64,000 nucleotides of DNA from Nilaparvata lugens (taxonomy: Eukaryota; Arthropoda; Insecta; Hemiptera; Delphacidae), in NCBI RefSeq assembly GCF_014356525.2, contig NC_052518.1, positions 102,916,767 to 102,980,766 of the forward strand, read 5' to 3'. The translations under genes were made by a program, and so were the position numbers. The notes under the pieces are model-generated. The model was given only the letters and a program-made list of their open reading frames with translations. It searched no databases and was not told the DNA's origin. This document shows, in pieces, positions 31,210-42,760 of this stretch (position 1 is the stretch's first letter; every line of letters begins with the position of its first letter).

Positions 31210-32081
31210 TTTTACCTTCCTTGCCCTATTACCAAAGGTAAGGAAAGTATTGCTTTCCGAAAAAAATTGAGGTACCCAAATTTCTAAATTTCTATACGTT
31301 TCAAGGTCCCCTGAGTCCAAAAAAGTGGTTTTTGGGTATTAGTCTGTATGTGTGTGTGTGTGTGTGTGGTGTGTGTGTGTTGTGTGTGTGTGTGTGTGTT
31401 TGTGTATGAGTGTTGTGCGTCTGTGTACACGATATCTCATCTCCCAATTAACGGAATCACTTGAAATTTGGAACTTAAGGTCCTTACAATATAAGGATCC
31501 GACCCGAACAATTTTGATCAAATGCAATTCAAGATCGCGGCTAAAATTGGGAAAATGTTGTCAAAAACAGGGTTTTTTGCGAGTTTCTCAAAAACGGCTC
31601 CAACGATTTTGAACAAATTCATACCTGAATAAGGAATTGATAAGCTCTATCAACTGCCACAAGTCTCATATCTGTAAAAATTTCAGGAGCTCCGCCCCAT
31701 CTATGCAAAGTTTGATTTTAGATTCCCAATCATCAGGCTTCAGATACAATTTAAACAAAAACTTCCAAGTGGAAAAGATTGAACATGAGAATCTCTACAA
31801 TTAATGTTCAGTAACATTTTCACCTAAAATTGAAAATAAGCTCGAAATTGGAGAAAATGTTATTATGTTAATTGCAAACTGTTGGCAACTGTTGATTCTA
31901 TTAAATCATTCACTATGAAGAGATAGCAGACTTCGTGTGTCTCCAGCGTTATTTTCCTATCACCAGCTGGCTTGGATCTTTGAATATAGTAGACTTGAGA
32001 TGCGCGTGAACACTAGCGTCGGGTGATAAATTTTCATAACGGCAAGGAAAGTTGTGTGAGTGCGCCACACCAGATTTTTAG
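31210..32081 (-). mobile_element. DNA element with CTTTCCTTGCC ends, minus copy
   Basis: Reverse of 9757-10582: ACCTTCCTTGCCCTATTACC at one end, AAGGAAAGTTGTGTGAGTGC and CACACCAGATTTTT at the other. (TG)n at 31349-31410. Frames of 62-120 codons here (31339-32385) are repeat or low-complexity shadows. Confidence 0.85.
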
Positions 32082-32253
32082 TTTTTATTTCTCCACTTCT
32101 TTCGATGTTTATTCCTTCTCCTCCAAACTTCCCTCTTCCAAACTTCTCCCTATACTTTATTTTCCCTCTTCCCTCGTTATTTTCATCGTTATATCCACCG
32201 TTATTCCCTTTATTTACCCTCGTTATTCCCTCTTTCAAACTTCTCCCTCTTCA

Positions 32254-32319
32254 ATAATAAGAAAACAAAGATATTGTCAAATTTCACTAAAAATTTACAA
32301 TATCTTTGTTTTCTTATTA
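32254..32319. repeat. Short hairpin
   Basis: AATAAGAAAACAAAGATATTGT and its exact complement form a hairpin with about 22 bp of stem and a 22-bp loop in CT-rich DNA. Confidence 0.8.
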
Positions 32320-32878
32320 TGGAGAGATTTCACAACATCACCATCAATTCTACTAATTTTATTAAATTCTCCCTCTTCTTCTTAACTTCTGGATCATAGC
32401 ACATATTATTGTACTTCCCCCCAAAATAAATCTCCCTTATTTGAAGATACACTTACCATCTCTTCACAATTCTAGACCACTAACTTCTCTCCCAATTCAA
32501 AATCCTGTATAACTTTATTCATCTAGTAACCGATAAAAGTCAGCCTATCGATTACATAATGTTGTGAGTCCTTCTGTGCTTGTCAAGGAGGATATCGTGA
32601 CTTAAGTAGTTGAACGTGCATCTTCTTTCTTTGTTTCCAATACAGACTAGGCTATTGATTTGTCTCGCTTACTAATAACAGTTTGTCCCCTGAAGTTATT
32701 GTTCTTTTACCGTGGAAAACAAGTAACTGATCAGCTTGAAGAACGTATTCGGAAAAACGGATTGTCCAAAATTTGAATTTCCTCTCGGAAACAAACGGTA
32801 ATGTAGAAGTTAGTTCCAGAAGCTTTTCACGTTGAGTGCGAAAAGCAGGCTTGCCGGCGTGTGTTATCAGGTCTCCTA
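32320..32878. other. No recognisable feature
   Basis: A 79-codon minus frame (32652-32891) runs into the MITE end and shows no recognised motif. Confidence 0.4.
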
Positions 32879-33098
32879 TAGTGAGGTCCACGTTATAATG
32901 GCAATGTATTGCTATCCTTGTCTATCATTCAGCAAAGCGGAAAGCGCTATCTCTTTCTCGCTTTGCTCTGTTGCCATATCGTCTTCTAACAATGAAGAGT
33001 TAACAAAATATTATTTAATATTAATTATGAAATGATTGAAAAATATAATTTCATGCTTAATAAAATAAAATTGATTATTTTAAATGAGAATGAACATT
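32879..33098 (-). mobile_element. TA-MITE copy, truncated by a palindrome
   Basis: TAGTGAGGTCCACGTTATAA, CAGCAAAGCGGAAAGCGC, ending TTAAATGAGAATGAACATTT at the edge of the 33.1-kb palindrome. Confidence 0.85.
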
Positions 33099-33099
33099 T

Positions 33100-34230
33100 A
33101 AGGCTGTGCAAAGGCTAAAAATAAACAAAATCTTATTAAACAAGGAACAGAGCTGGTTTTGGTGTTGTTTTAAAGGAAAACACTTCAAGTTTTTTCACCT
33201 TAAGGCTGTGCAAAGGCTGAAAATAAACTTTTTACTCGAGATATTTTACAAAGTTTCTCGATTTGTATTTATCATCAAGCTATCAAAATGAAAAAGTTTT
33301 CTCGGGAAAACATTTTTTTTCCGATCATTACTTTTTGAGATATGAGCGACTGAATTTAAATTTTTGGGACAGAAAATTTCAAATTCGGTACGATATAAAT
33401 CTATGAGATTTAGTGAATCTTCATGGTATTGTTGATCTAGTAAAACAAAAATTTCTGAAAATAACAATTTATGAGAATGATATTCAATTCACCAAAAAAA
33501 AACTTTTTTTCGGTTATTTTTGGTAATTTTTGATAAATTGAATAACTTTCTCAAAAATTGTCATTTTGTTTTACTAGATCAACAATACCATGAAGAATCT
33601 ATCCTCTGAATCTGATGGATTTATCTTTTTCCGAATTTGAAATGTTCTGTCCCAAAAATTAAAACTTTAGGCGCTCATATCTCAAAAAGTAATGATCGGA
33701 AAAAATGTTTTCCGGGGAAAACTTTTTCATTTTGATAGCTTGATGATATACAAATCGAAAAACTTTGAAAATTGAAAAATTTTGTTTTACTAGATCAACA
33801 ATACCATGAAGAATCCATCCTCCAAATCTCATAGATTTATATCGTACCGAATTTGAAATGTTCTGTCCCAAAAATTCAAACTTCAGGTGCTCATATTGAA
33901 AATTTTGTTTTACTAGATCAACAATACCATGAAGAATCTATCCTCTAAATCTCATGGATTTATCTCTCACCGAATTTGAAATGTTCTGTCCCAAAAATTA
34001 TAACTTTAGGCGCTCATATCTCAAAAAGTAATGATCGGTTTCCTGAGAAAACTTTTTTCATTTTGATAGCTTGATGAAATACAAATCAGAAAACTTTGAA
34101 AAATATCTCGAGTAAAAAGTTTATTTTCAGCCTTTGCAAAGCCTTAAGGTGAAAAAACCTGAAGTGTTTTCCTTTAAAACAACACCAAAACCAGCTCTGT
34201 ACCTTGTTTAACAAGATTTATATGAATTTT
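33100..34230. mobile_element. Outer palindrome with a TTAA element at its exact centre
   Basis: Outer arms: ATCTTATTAAACAAGGAACAG, GGTTTTGGTGTTGTTTTAAA and AAAACACTTCAAGTTTTTTC (33128-33199) are inverted at 34148-34222. The arms meet at CACC-TTAA-GGTG, which was the target of the inner element 33204-34143. The far left also carries a lone terminal piece of the same TTAA family (GGCTGTGCAAAGGCTAAAAA, 33103). Confidence 0.85.
33204..34143. mobile_element. TTAA-flanked long-TIR element, copy 1
   Basis: GGCTGTGCAAAGGCTGAAAA to TTTTCAGCCTTTGCAAAGCC, flanked by TTAA (33200-33203, 34144-34147). Arms of 250-300 bp include TGATCGGAAAAAATGTTTTC and CTAGATCAACAATACCATGA; one arm contains a local duplication, making it longer than the 616-620-bp copies at 43276 and 53996. 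TTAA targets are used by piggyBac-type transposases; the class assignment is an inference. Confidence 0.85.
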
Positions 34231-34454
34231 CAAAGTTGTAAAGTCCTTTTTAAATCATCCGGTACAGTACAGATGAGTTGAAATATATATATACCGCATA
34301 CTAACTAATACTACATAATTGAAACAATGAGTATCTACAGACGAGAAGTGATTGAATATGTTTTTCGCTTTGACTATGAACAGAATATTATAGAAAAAGA
34401 TTGTGATGGGAATGGATAGGAGGTAGGCAGATAACATTCCTGATGGAATAATAA

Positions 34455-34795
34455 CAAAACAGAAATTATTATTTATTTATTTTATTTATTTATAATTTTT
34501 ACAAAGTAGCACTGATTGGGAGAGAAAAACTAAGGATACTCCTTGTACTATTTCTCTCCCAAATTTAGATAAACTTGTCCGAAATAGGGTTATGGTTTCA
34601 CTTTTCTAAAATTTAGTCCATTTTCACTAAAACCCAACTAAGAATTTTAGATTTTGATGGTTAAAAACAGAATAAAAACAAAAATATCACACTCAAATCA
34701 CCACTAATTGGAACATTTTTGCGTAATTTGACAAAATTTAGAGCCAGAAAAAACACAACTCACTATTCAGAACAGCTATTCTATATAAAGAGATC
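34455..34795 (-). mobile_element. Retroposon R1, minus copy
   Basis: TTATTTATTTTATTTATTTA (tail complement), GCACTGATTGGGAGAGAAAA, CTAAGGATACTCCTTGTACT, to AACACAACTCACTATTCAGA. The cleanest R1 copy. Confidence 0.8.
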
Positions 34796-34799
34796 AATA

Positions 34800-36500
34800 T
34801 CCTACTAAAATACTGAATATTTCAAAAAATAAACTGAGAAGGAATAAAAGTCGTGGTATGTTTACCACTTAGCAATAAAAATTCATTGAATAGGCTCTGA
34901 AAAGCTATTATGTAAGCAGTTATAGTATTTTAGTAGTCTTGAACAATACAGACACTATTCAGCTTTTGAGAAATTATTGTAGTAATAACAATTATAGTAA
35001 TCATTCAAGATTCATTCAACAAACCATTCACAGTACAACAATTCAATTGAGAAAGATCATGCTATGAATAGAGTAAATACCAATTTATGCAAAAAACATT
35101 TGACATCGTGGGACATCTACAGAAGGGAATTTGGCTGTAGCAAAGACTGCAAGTCCGTACAGGTCTTTCCAGACATTGTTAGCTCGAGCGTTCAAAATTG
35201 GTTTGGATAAGGAAAAGTCCATCGTAAACTGTATCAAACTTTCTAAAATAAGATTTCCATTTCAGATATTTTCTTTTGGAAATAATAATGTATAGTTAAA
35301 CAATGTTCAGTTAGGTCCAATTATGTTGTAATTTATTTATTATTTATCATTTACAATCAACTTAAGGACAAAAAACATACTACAGATCTCGTTAATCTCG
35401 TTAACGTCTCGTGAAGTCTCGTTAACCTCGTTATTATTACTTGTGAGAGAAGCAAACTGAAAATGAATGCACATTTTATAATTCTAAGTTCAAACTCATA
35501 ATCCTCTGACATGCTAGGAACACCACTTCCACTTTCTATTTATTTATCAAATTATCATATTACTGTAAGTTATTATGATATTATGTATAGCCTACTGATG
35601 TTACAGTAATGTGTATTGATATAAATTTTTCAATATTAGTTGAAGATTGGTTTGGATAAAGAAGGAGCCCTTCTGAACTGTATCATGCTTTCCAAATAAC
35701 AATTCTTATTTTGTTTTTCAAAAAAAAATAGATATTGACATGTTGATACATGACTGCACCAATGTTGATATACTGATTATTCTATAGAAATGTATTTATA
35801 AACATTACTAGGATTACAAATAATTATGATGAAAACACTATCAATTTTATAAGTGATCGATAAATGAAAACTTAGTATCCAATTTTATGCGTCAACCTGC
35901 TATAAGGCCTATAACTGGATATTATGTGAGCTATTTCAAAGTACAGAATTAAAAACTATGTAAGCCATTTCAAAAGTGAATTAGGTCTATTTCAAAGAAC
36001 TGATAATGTTGAGGTAGATTGCAATAGATTACCGTATGAATCTTGTATTTATATAAAATTAAGGATTGTCTTTTTTCTTTAGGGCTACTTTTGAATATAA
36101 ATAGAAATATAAATCTGAGTATATTTTTTAAATAAAACATGAAGGATGTATTATAAAAGGGTGTATATAGGGATGTACTTGAAATTGTCTTTCAGCTCTA
36201 TTGAAAAACTTTAGGAACCTTTCCACCCTTACATTTTCAACTCTATTTTATCTAGTCGAAGATTAGTATAGATGGTGAAGAAACCCTTGTAAATTGTTCA
36301 AAGCTTTTCAAATCGAACTTCTAAACTAATAAAAACGTTCCATTAGTTTTGTGTATAGACTAATAACATCAATAATATATTTAGAGCCCGGTTTAGGGAA
36401 GATGACGTATATCTAACTGTAACGATTTACGCTAGTACTCAAGTAGAATACGGAACGTTTTCTATATACGATGTTCAAGAAAGGGTGGATTTTCAAGAAA
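34800..36500. other. No recognisable feature
   Basis: AT-rich; a short run of CTCGTTAA-type repeats at about 35385-35435. Nothing else recognised. Confidence 0.45.
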
Positions 36501-36519
36501 AGTAGTTTCCTTATTTCTA

Positions 36520-37950
36520 GAGCATCTATTAATCTATAAAAAGAACAAATTTCTTAAATTTTTCAGCTTCAGATGTAATTTCTTTCTTTCTCCCGTACTT
36601 TAAGCGATCTATGAAACGAACAAATTTCTTTAAATTTTATAGCTTCAGATAATATAATTTCTTCCTTTGTCCCGTACTTTAAGCAATCTATGAAACGAAC
36701 AAATTTCTTTAAATTTTTGAGCTTCATGTTTAATTTCTTCCTTTCTCCTGTACTTTGTGTGATCTATAAAACGAACAAATTTTTTTTAGCTTTAGGTGTA
36801 ATTTCTTCCTTTGTCCCGTACTGTAAGCGATCTATGAAACGAACAAATTTCTTTAAATTTTTGAGCTTCATGTTTAATTTCTTCCTTTCTCCTGTACTTT
36901 AAGCGATCTATGAAACGAACAAATTTCTTAATTTTTCAGCTTCAGATGTAATTTCTTCCTTGTCCCGTACTTTAAGCGATCCATGAAACGAAAAAATGTC
37001 TTTAATTTTTGATCTTTATGTGTAATTTTTTCCTTCCTCCCGTACTTTGAACGATCTATGAAACGAACAAATTTCTTTTAATTTTTGAGCTTTACGAGTA
37101 ATTTCTTCCTTTCTCCCGTACTTTATGAGATCTATGAAACGAAAAAATTCCTTAATTTTTCATCTTTAGGTGTAATTTCTTCTTTCTCCCGTACTTTTAG
37201 AGATCTATGAAACGAACAAATTTCTTAATTTTTCAGCTTTAGGTGTAATTTCTTCCTTTCTCCCGTACTTTAAGCGATCTATAAAACGAAAAAATTTCTT
37301 TAAATTTTTGAGCTTTATGTGTAATTTCTTCCTTTCTCCCGTACTTTAAGCGATCTATGAAACAAACAAATATCTTTAAATTTTTGAGCTTTAGATGTAA
37401 TTTCTTCCTTTCTCCCGTACTTGAAGCGATCTATGAAACTAACAAATTTCTTCAAATTTTTTAGCTTTAAGAGTAATTTCTTCCTTTCTCCCGTACTTTA
37501 AGCGATCTATGAAACGAACAAATATCTTTAAATTTTTCAGCTTCAGATGTAATTTCTCCCTTTGTCCCGTACTTTAAGCGATCTATGAAACGAACAAATT
37601 TCTTTAAATTTTTCAGCTTCATATGTAATTTCTTCCTTTGTCCCGTACTTTGAACGATCTATGAAACGAACAAATTCTTAACTTTCCAGCTTTTGATGTA
37701 ATTTCTTCATTTCTCCCGTACTTCAAGCGATCTATGAAACAAACAAATATCTTTAAATTTTTGAGCTTTAGATGTAATTTCTTCCTTTCTCCCGTACTTT
37801 GAGCGATCTATGAAACGAACAAATTTGTTTAGCTTTAGGTGTAATTTATTCCTTTCTCCCGTACTTTAAGCGATCTATGAAACGAACAAATTTCTTAATT
37901 TTTCAGCTTTAGATGTAATTTCTCATTTTCTCCCGTACTTTAAGCGATGA
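36520..37950. repeat. Minisatellite, about 75-bp unit, 18-19 copies
   Basis: Each unit reads GCGATCTATGAAACGAACAA, ATTTCTTTAAATTTTT, AGCTT, TGTAATTTCTTCCTTTCTCC and CGTACTTTAA. Units start near 36527, 36606, 36685 and so on to 37880. They vary at a few positions and in a small A/T-run length; the first and last are degenerate. Frames through it are not conserved. Confidence 0.93.
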
Positions 37951-39515
37951 GAAGAAAATCCAGTGGATAATGTTGGAGGTTTAAATCAGAACTCGTTTTT
38001 TCTAGGTTTGCTAAAAGTTCTAGGAACATTTCAGCTTGAGGAGCGTGGTGCAACTTAGAAGATGAATACTGAATTGTCTCGCCTTGTGCCTGACAATTCT
38101 AGGTAATAAAAATCGAATTTCGAAAGTGGATCGCTGTCTATGTGGGAATGTATTCACACCTTTCACCTCAGCAAAATAAATCATTTAACTTAGGTGTTGT
38201 CATTCACTGAATGCAATTCTCCCGCACTACTTGATGTTATAAAGTTATTGACTGTTCTCACACTAAAATCTCTGAATGATAAAACACTCGCTTCGTAGAT
38301 GAGATTAGTTTCACTTTCCATTATGGGAACTGATCATCGAATATTCTTCATTCATTACATCAATATTTCCATCCAATAAACAATCAGCTCGATTATTCGC
38401 ACCCGCATGAACAACTGTTTGTTTTTCAATATTTCTCCTCTTCTTCATGTTGAAGTTATAGCCAATTATGTGAATGTTATTGTTTATCCCTGACATAAGT
38501 ATTAATCCGTGTGTGTTGACCGAACATAAGTCATCTTTAGCAGTAGATCTACTTATACACATTGCTCTGATCTCTTCATATCTGTGAACTTATTAAGACC
38601 TATTATTGTTACTTATAAGACCTATTAAGTAACCTATAATATTATAATTATTAACCTATAATAACTATAATATTATAGTTATTACAATATAAGTAACCTT
38701 CTTACTTATAAGATCTATTATTGTTACTAAGACCTGACGTTATTCAACTGTATATTGTGAAGTTTACTGTGTTGAATAAAAATACTATCTTATCTTAGCT
38801 TCAAAACTGATTCTACACTGACCTTATCTTTTATTTTTTCAACCAGTTTTTTAAGTTTGGAAAACTATTGATTTGTATAAATATGAGAATCACATACGAT
38901 TCTCCAGAGGTGGAATTTTGAAATATGTTATGAATAATATTTGAAATTATTGTATAGTGTGAAGGAGGCAAAATGCGGTTTTATCTGCTGTCTCCATGAA
39001 TGAATAAATAAATATTACATTATTTTTGGAATAGGTGGTGAGGGGGTGTGTCGGCAAAGATTAGTTTAGAGTTCTGTATTTATGTATGTTACGATAGAGA
39101 GAAAGAGAGAGTATAGTATAGATAGAGAATAGTATGTGTAGAGAGAGTGTGTGATTTTTAACTGGAGATTTGACTAGAAGCTCCTGAAATATTGAATTCT
39201 AGAAGGCCTGATTTTCTCTCACCTTCAAAACGCTTTCTTTTATCCATCTATGACAGTTACGAATAAAATTCGTTGAAAAATCAAACAATATATTTTTATT
39301 GTGTGTATATTTTTGGCTTCAACATTTTCTGAAATAACTTAATTTATTCAAAGTGCGGTGATATTAAGTGCAAAATTTGACTATAATTTGGTATTTTAAT
39401 CATTCTAAATTCAAAATTTTTAGCTAATATATATTCTTGGACAGAACTTTGAACTTTAAATTTCCTCAGTAAGAACATAACCTATTTTTCTCGGACATTT
39501 CATTATTTATCAAAA
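37951..39515. other. No recognised gene; minor repeats
   Basis: An 83-codon minus frame (38311-38562, extendable to about 38590) has varied composition but no family I recognise. A small palindrome around CTATAATATTATAG lies at 38630-38735, and a (GA)-rich stretch at 39095-39150. Confidence 0.4.
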
Positions 39516-39519
39516 TTTT

Positions 39520-39609
39520 GGGAACAGAATAGTTTTGGGCTATGCCTGTTGTTCTATCCCGATCATATTCATATGATTTGTAATTATATCAACGAATAAA
39601 TAAATAAAT
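39520..39609 (+). mobile_element. Retroposon 3' tail
   Basis: AGTTTTGGGCTATGCCTGTTG, then TATCAACGAATAAATAAATA. Directly abuts the LINE fragment that follows. Confidence 0.7.
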
Positions 39610-39890
39610 ATGAGGAGGTATACCAGAGGGCGGTGGAAAAGAGATCTCTTCTGAATTTTCTCAAGGCCAGACGACATGCTTGGATTGGACACATAATAAG
39701 ACACGACGCATTCACGTCAAGTATTCTGGAAGGTACAGTTGATGGACAAAGGGGTCGTGGGAGACCCCGGCTACAGTACTTAAGACAAATGACGAAGGAT
39801 CTGGGTGCTATGAGCTATGTACAATGGAAGAGAGTAGCAATGGACAGATTTAGATGGAAGGTTCCGATTATAGAAATGAGAAAATAAAGA
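39610..39890 (+). pseudogene. LINE ORF2 C-terminal fragment
   Basis: In frame from about 39609 (YEEVYQRAVEKRSLLNFLK) to the stop at 39885-39887. Contains RRHAWIGHIIRHD, ILEG-VDGQRGRGRPRLQYL and a final VAMDRFRWK, the conserved tail found after the reverse transcriptase in RTE/CR1-like non-LTR ORF2 proteins (pattern W-GHI-RHD, EG---G-RGRGRPR). No start codon of its own: it begins at the junction with the preceding retroposon tail, so it is a 5'-truncated insertion. Followed by GAAAATAAAGATTATC, a possible end of the element. Confidence 0.8.
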
Positions 39891-39913
39891 TTATCATGAA
39901 AGCTGCGACTACG

Positions 39914-39994
39914 CCCCGTTTCGGAAAACCGATTTTCTGACTCCAGCTGTTTGAAGTCTAGAGCTTAGCTAAATCACGAGCTCGGAAACCGGCC
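39914..39994. repeat. Possible tiny TIR element
   Basis: GCCCCGTTTCGGA at the left and, inverted, GGCCGGTTTCCGA at the right agree at 10 of 13 positions. About 80 bp. Weak. Confidence 0.35.
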
Positions 39995-39999
39995 CTAAA

Positions 40000-40984
40000 T
40001 GTTTTTAATAAAGTCATGAGAGCAGATGAAACAAGGATATTTATCGGAAATATGGAAGATCATGTTAGATATGAACTGTATCTTGATTACAAATATTTCT
40101 CCTCCAGTTATAAGATTCCAAATATTTCTTATTCAGCCAGTTCTCTCTCCACCCATATCAAACGCAGGTCATTGTGGCATTGTATTGTGTGAGGTGACAT
40201 TCAAACATATTAATTTAAACATAATGAAATGGCGAAATCAAACATACTTAAATCTTGGTTGAAAATTATATGATACATTATAGTGAATTCGTTTATTTCC
40301 ACTTGACATACAATACATGTACATATTTATATTTGATATTCAACAAAATAAGAATCACATTTTTTACAAAAACACTAGAAAGAACATATTGATTGAGTGG
40401 AATTCCCCCAGTAAGACTATGCGTCTGAGATTGGGGGACAGTTCCTGCAAGCAGTATTATTCAATAAGTAGTAATATGGTATTATATTTACTATAAATTA
40501 CAATATGTGTGATTAAAATTACACAACTAAGATTCAGATAACAGTAGGTGAATTATAAGTGACAACAAAGTACAGTGTTGGGTGTAGCTTGATATCTAGA
40601 GTGGGAGAGCAAGAGGACCCAAAAACTGGAGGTAATTTATTGTTTTAATGAAATAGACCTCTATTTCACATAAATAACATGATATCCTAGTTGAAAATAC
40701 TCAGAGCAACACTCTTTTCACGTGAAACATTGGAATACGGCTGTGTCATCAATGAATATTATCTTTGAAATCTGGTACACCAGCCAGAGGGATGTAGGCG
40801 AAATTTTCTCTTGTCATTGATTGTAAAAAACAAATGATAAGCAATGAAAGCTGTATGATTAGCTTCATTCTTTTCTCTCTAGTAAGTGGGTATCCAGGAG
40901 AGACTGAGAAGGGAGCAAAGTGGGTATTGACTGTCAATATAGATAGTATAGATAATATAGATAGTGGGTGACTGTCAATATAGA
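40000..40984. other. No recognisable feature
   Basis: Frames of 62-78 codons (40026-40262 plus, 40749-40937 minus) lack known motifs. AT-rich. Confidence 0.4.
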
Positions 40985-40989
40985 TTAAT

Positions 40990-41042
40990 TAAGTTTGTAG
41001 CTGATGATGTGTGAGCCCACACGAAAGCATATGCTCCTGTGA
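40990..41042 (+). ncRNA. Hammerhead-ribozyme-like motif C, all three stems
   Basis: TGTAG, CTGATGA (41001-41007), extra T, GTGTG-AGCC-CACAC (stem II, five pairs), GAAA (41023-41026), AGC-ATAT-GCT closing stem III, C at position 17, then CTGTG, which pairs with TGTAG (two Watson-Crick and three wobble pairs). Predicted cleavage after CTC at 41033. It is followed by AATTAAAGTGGATTTTTGAC, AT-rich sequence like the ends of Penelope-like elements. Best-formed of the hammerhead-like motifs here. Confidence 0.6.
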
Positions 41043-41489
41043 AATATTAATTTTCATTTAATTAAAGTGGATTTTTGACAACGTTTTAAGTCTATTCAAA
41101 TATAGATTAACATTTTATAACGTTCGTGATCTAGGCTACTACTCTCTAGAATACCATAGAATAGTGAATCTGACCATAAAATTCTCAAATATTTTCCCGT
41201 ACTCCAGCCAGAGTACAGTACTGGATCTCTTAGTTCCTGATTACCTGGTCTTGCTTTGATACTCTCAAAAACAATTCCGACTTGGCCAGTGCTCTATTGA
41301 ATTTAAAAATAATATTTTCCAGAGATCACATTCATAATATTATCAATTCACCAAAGATTTTTAGCGTACTTGTTACAGAAGCTAACTATACTGATAGTTC
41401 GAGACTTTGATAGCTACAGTTATATTCAAGTCAAGCTTTTTCCTGAGAAAACAGAATTGTATTGAATGACCTGTAATATGAACTATGTA
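41043..41489. other. No recognisable feature
   Basis: Possible continuation of a Penelope-like remnant to about 41105; nothing else recognised. Confidence 0.4.
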
Positions 41490-41890
41490 ATCCTATTATA
41501 TTAAGCGAGCAATTTCTGTATATCTGTTTATATTTTTATATTTGGTTATTTATGTTCAACGGATCTCGAAAACGGCTCTAACGATTTTCACGAAATTTGG
41601 GACATAGAAGGTTTATGATATAAAAATTCGATTGCACTAGGTCTCATCCCTGGGAAAACTTGCTGAATGACATTGAAAGGATGATTCATCCTTGGAAAAA
41701 CAGCTAAGACTTTCGTCGTCGGTGGATAATAAAAAGTGCGTCTGTGGAAAATCAAAATAGATCATCCCCGAAATTCATAAGCTGACGTATAGCGAGCTGT
41801 AAAATATAAACACTATCATTTTAAAGAATTGTGCTCTGTTTATCAATAAATAAAAATGACGAGCGAAGCTTGGTGCTCCGATATTGGAAT
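41490..41890 (+). repeat. Interspersed repeat CCTATTATATTAAGCGAGCA..., copy 1
   Basis: Begins CCTATTATATTAAGCGAGCA and ends GAGCGAAGCTTGGTGCTCCG; the same 400-430 bp occurs at 55640-56066 and in pieces at 4690-4920 and 4087-4110. It carries AACGGCTCTAACGATTTTCA. Unclassified; no TIRs and no poly-A tail seen. Confidence 0.75.
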
Positions 41891-42055
41891 TTGAAAAGTA
41901 TTCAATGACTTTTTTTAATTTATAAAACAGAATTATATTCAACGACTTGTAATATTAACTGTTCAATAGAATCTGTTATTTTATATTTGTTTATGTCATT
42001 GAATAAACCTTGTTTAGATTTGATGTTTTACTATGACTATTAACAGACTATGTAG
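41891..42055. other. No recognisable feature
   Basis: Short AT-rich spacer before the SINE cluster. Confidence 0.4.
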
Positions 42056-42255
42056 CAGCCTACAGATCCCAGGTTCAAACCCGCTCACAGCCAAAAGTTT
42101 TTGATCAGATAACCCCCGTGTTATCGGATGGGCTCGTTGAATTGTCGGTCCCGGCTGAAGTATGACAGTCATAAGACCCATTGACGGCTTGAATAATATA
42201 TTCAGACGAGGTGGAACTTCCGTCAGGGACTCCTCATCAATAAAAGCCGATATTA
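42056..42255 (+). mobile_element. SINE with GGTTCAAACC B box
   Basis: GGTTCAAACC (42072-42081) is a Pol III B box; the body contains TTATCGGATGGGCTCGTTGA, GTCGGTCCCGGCTG, AGACCCATTGACGGCTTG and GGGACTCCTCATCAATAAAA. The CGGTCCCGGCT segment is a widely shared insect SINE body motif. The A-box end is degraded. Confidence 0.65.
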
Positions 42256-42289
42256 GACTATGTTAAGGAAGGGCTCCAAGATTTATTGG

Positions 42290-42585
42290 CAATTATAATT
42301 TAACTTGACCGTATTCAACGAAAATCCTAAATAAATGCTGTAAAATGAGCGCTGCTATCCAGAGATTGTCAGTTTGGTGTAAGGGTAAGCATTCCTGACT
42401 AGCAATTGGGAGGTACCGGGTTCGATTCCCGGGCTGGCAAATAATTTTTGGATAGTAGGTCCCATCGAATTTCCATCTAGCTGTTAACCCTGTTGTCAAT
42501 GTCTGCAGTAGCAGAAGTCTTCGGGGTGATTTACAGCATTTATTTAGGATTTTCGTTAAATAATAATTATATTTCAATTAGCATT
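42290..42585 (+). mobile_element. tRNA-derived SINE, nearly complete, with inverted tail piece
   Basis: The head has an A box TGGTGTAAGGG (42373-42383) and B box GGTTCGATTCC (42417-42427), spaced as in a tRNA gene, followed by CCGGGCTGGC. The body runs through TCTAGCTGTTAACCCTGTTG, GCAGTAGCAGAAGTCTTCGG and TTACAGCATTTATTTAGGAT. At 42312-42339 a short reverse copy of that tail precedes the head, so a truncated SINE lies head to head with this one. The 94-codon minus frame is a shadow. Confidence 0.85.
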
Positions 42586-42609
42586 TGAATAAATGCATTC
42601 TCTATTTAA

Positions 42610-42760
42610 TTCCATCTGTTGACCGTACTCGTTAAGTTGTCGGTCCCGGCTGCCTAAAAAGCAGTCGTTAGGTCATGTCAGAGGCCCTGAAAGTGATCAG
42701 CTGTGACCTGAAGACTCTGACACCAGACCTGAGCCAGCCAGGTCACTCGATATCATTATA
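42610..42760 (+). mobile_element. SINE body (CGGTCCCGGCT type)
   Basis: TCGTTAAGTTGTCGGTCCCGG, CTAAAAAGCAGTCGTTAGGT and CATGTCAGAGGCCCTG, then a small hairpin region AGCTGTGACCTGAAGACTCT to GAGCCAGCCAGGTCACTCG. Same body motif as 42100-42230 but a different 3' part. Confidence 0.6.

Noticed and set aside
31339..32385. Several frames of 62-120 codons
   Set aside because: They run through a (TG)n tract, a dispersed DNA element and CT-rich DNA; composition explains them.
38311..38562. 83-codon minus frame with varied residues
   Set aside because: Looks protein-like by eye, but no family was recognised and neighbouring frames show no continuation. Left as unannotated.
42362..42436. Functional tRNA gene
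   Set aside because: A and B boxes are good, but the sequence lacks a matching acceptor stem and continues into a body shared by other SINE copies.
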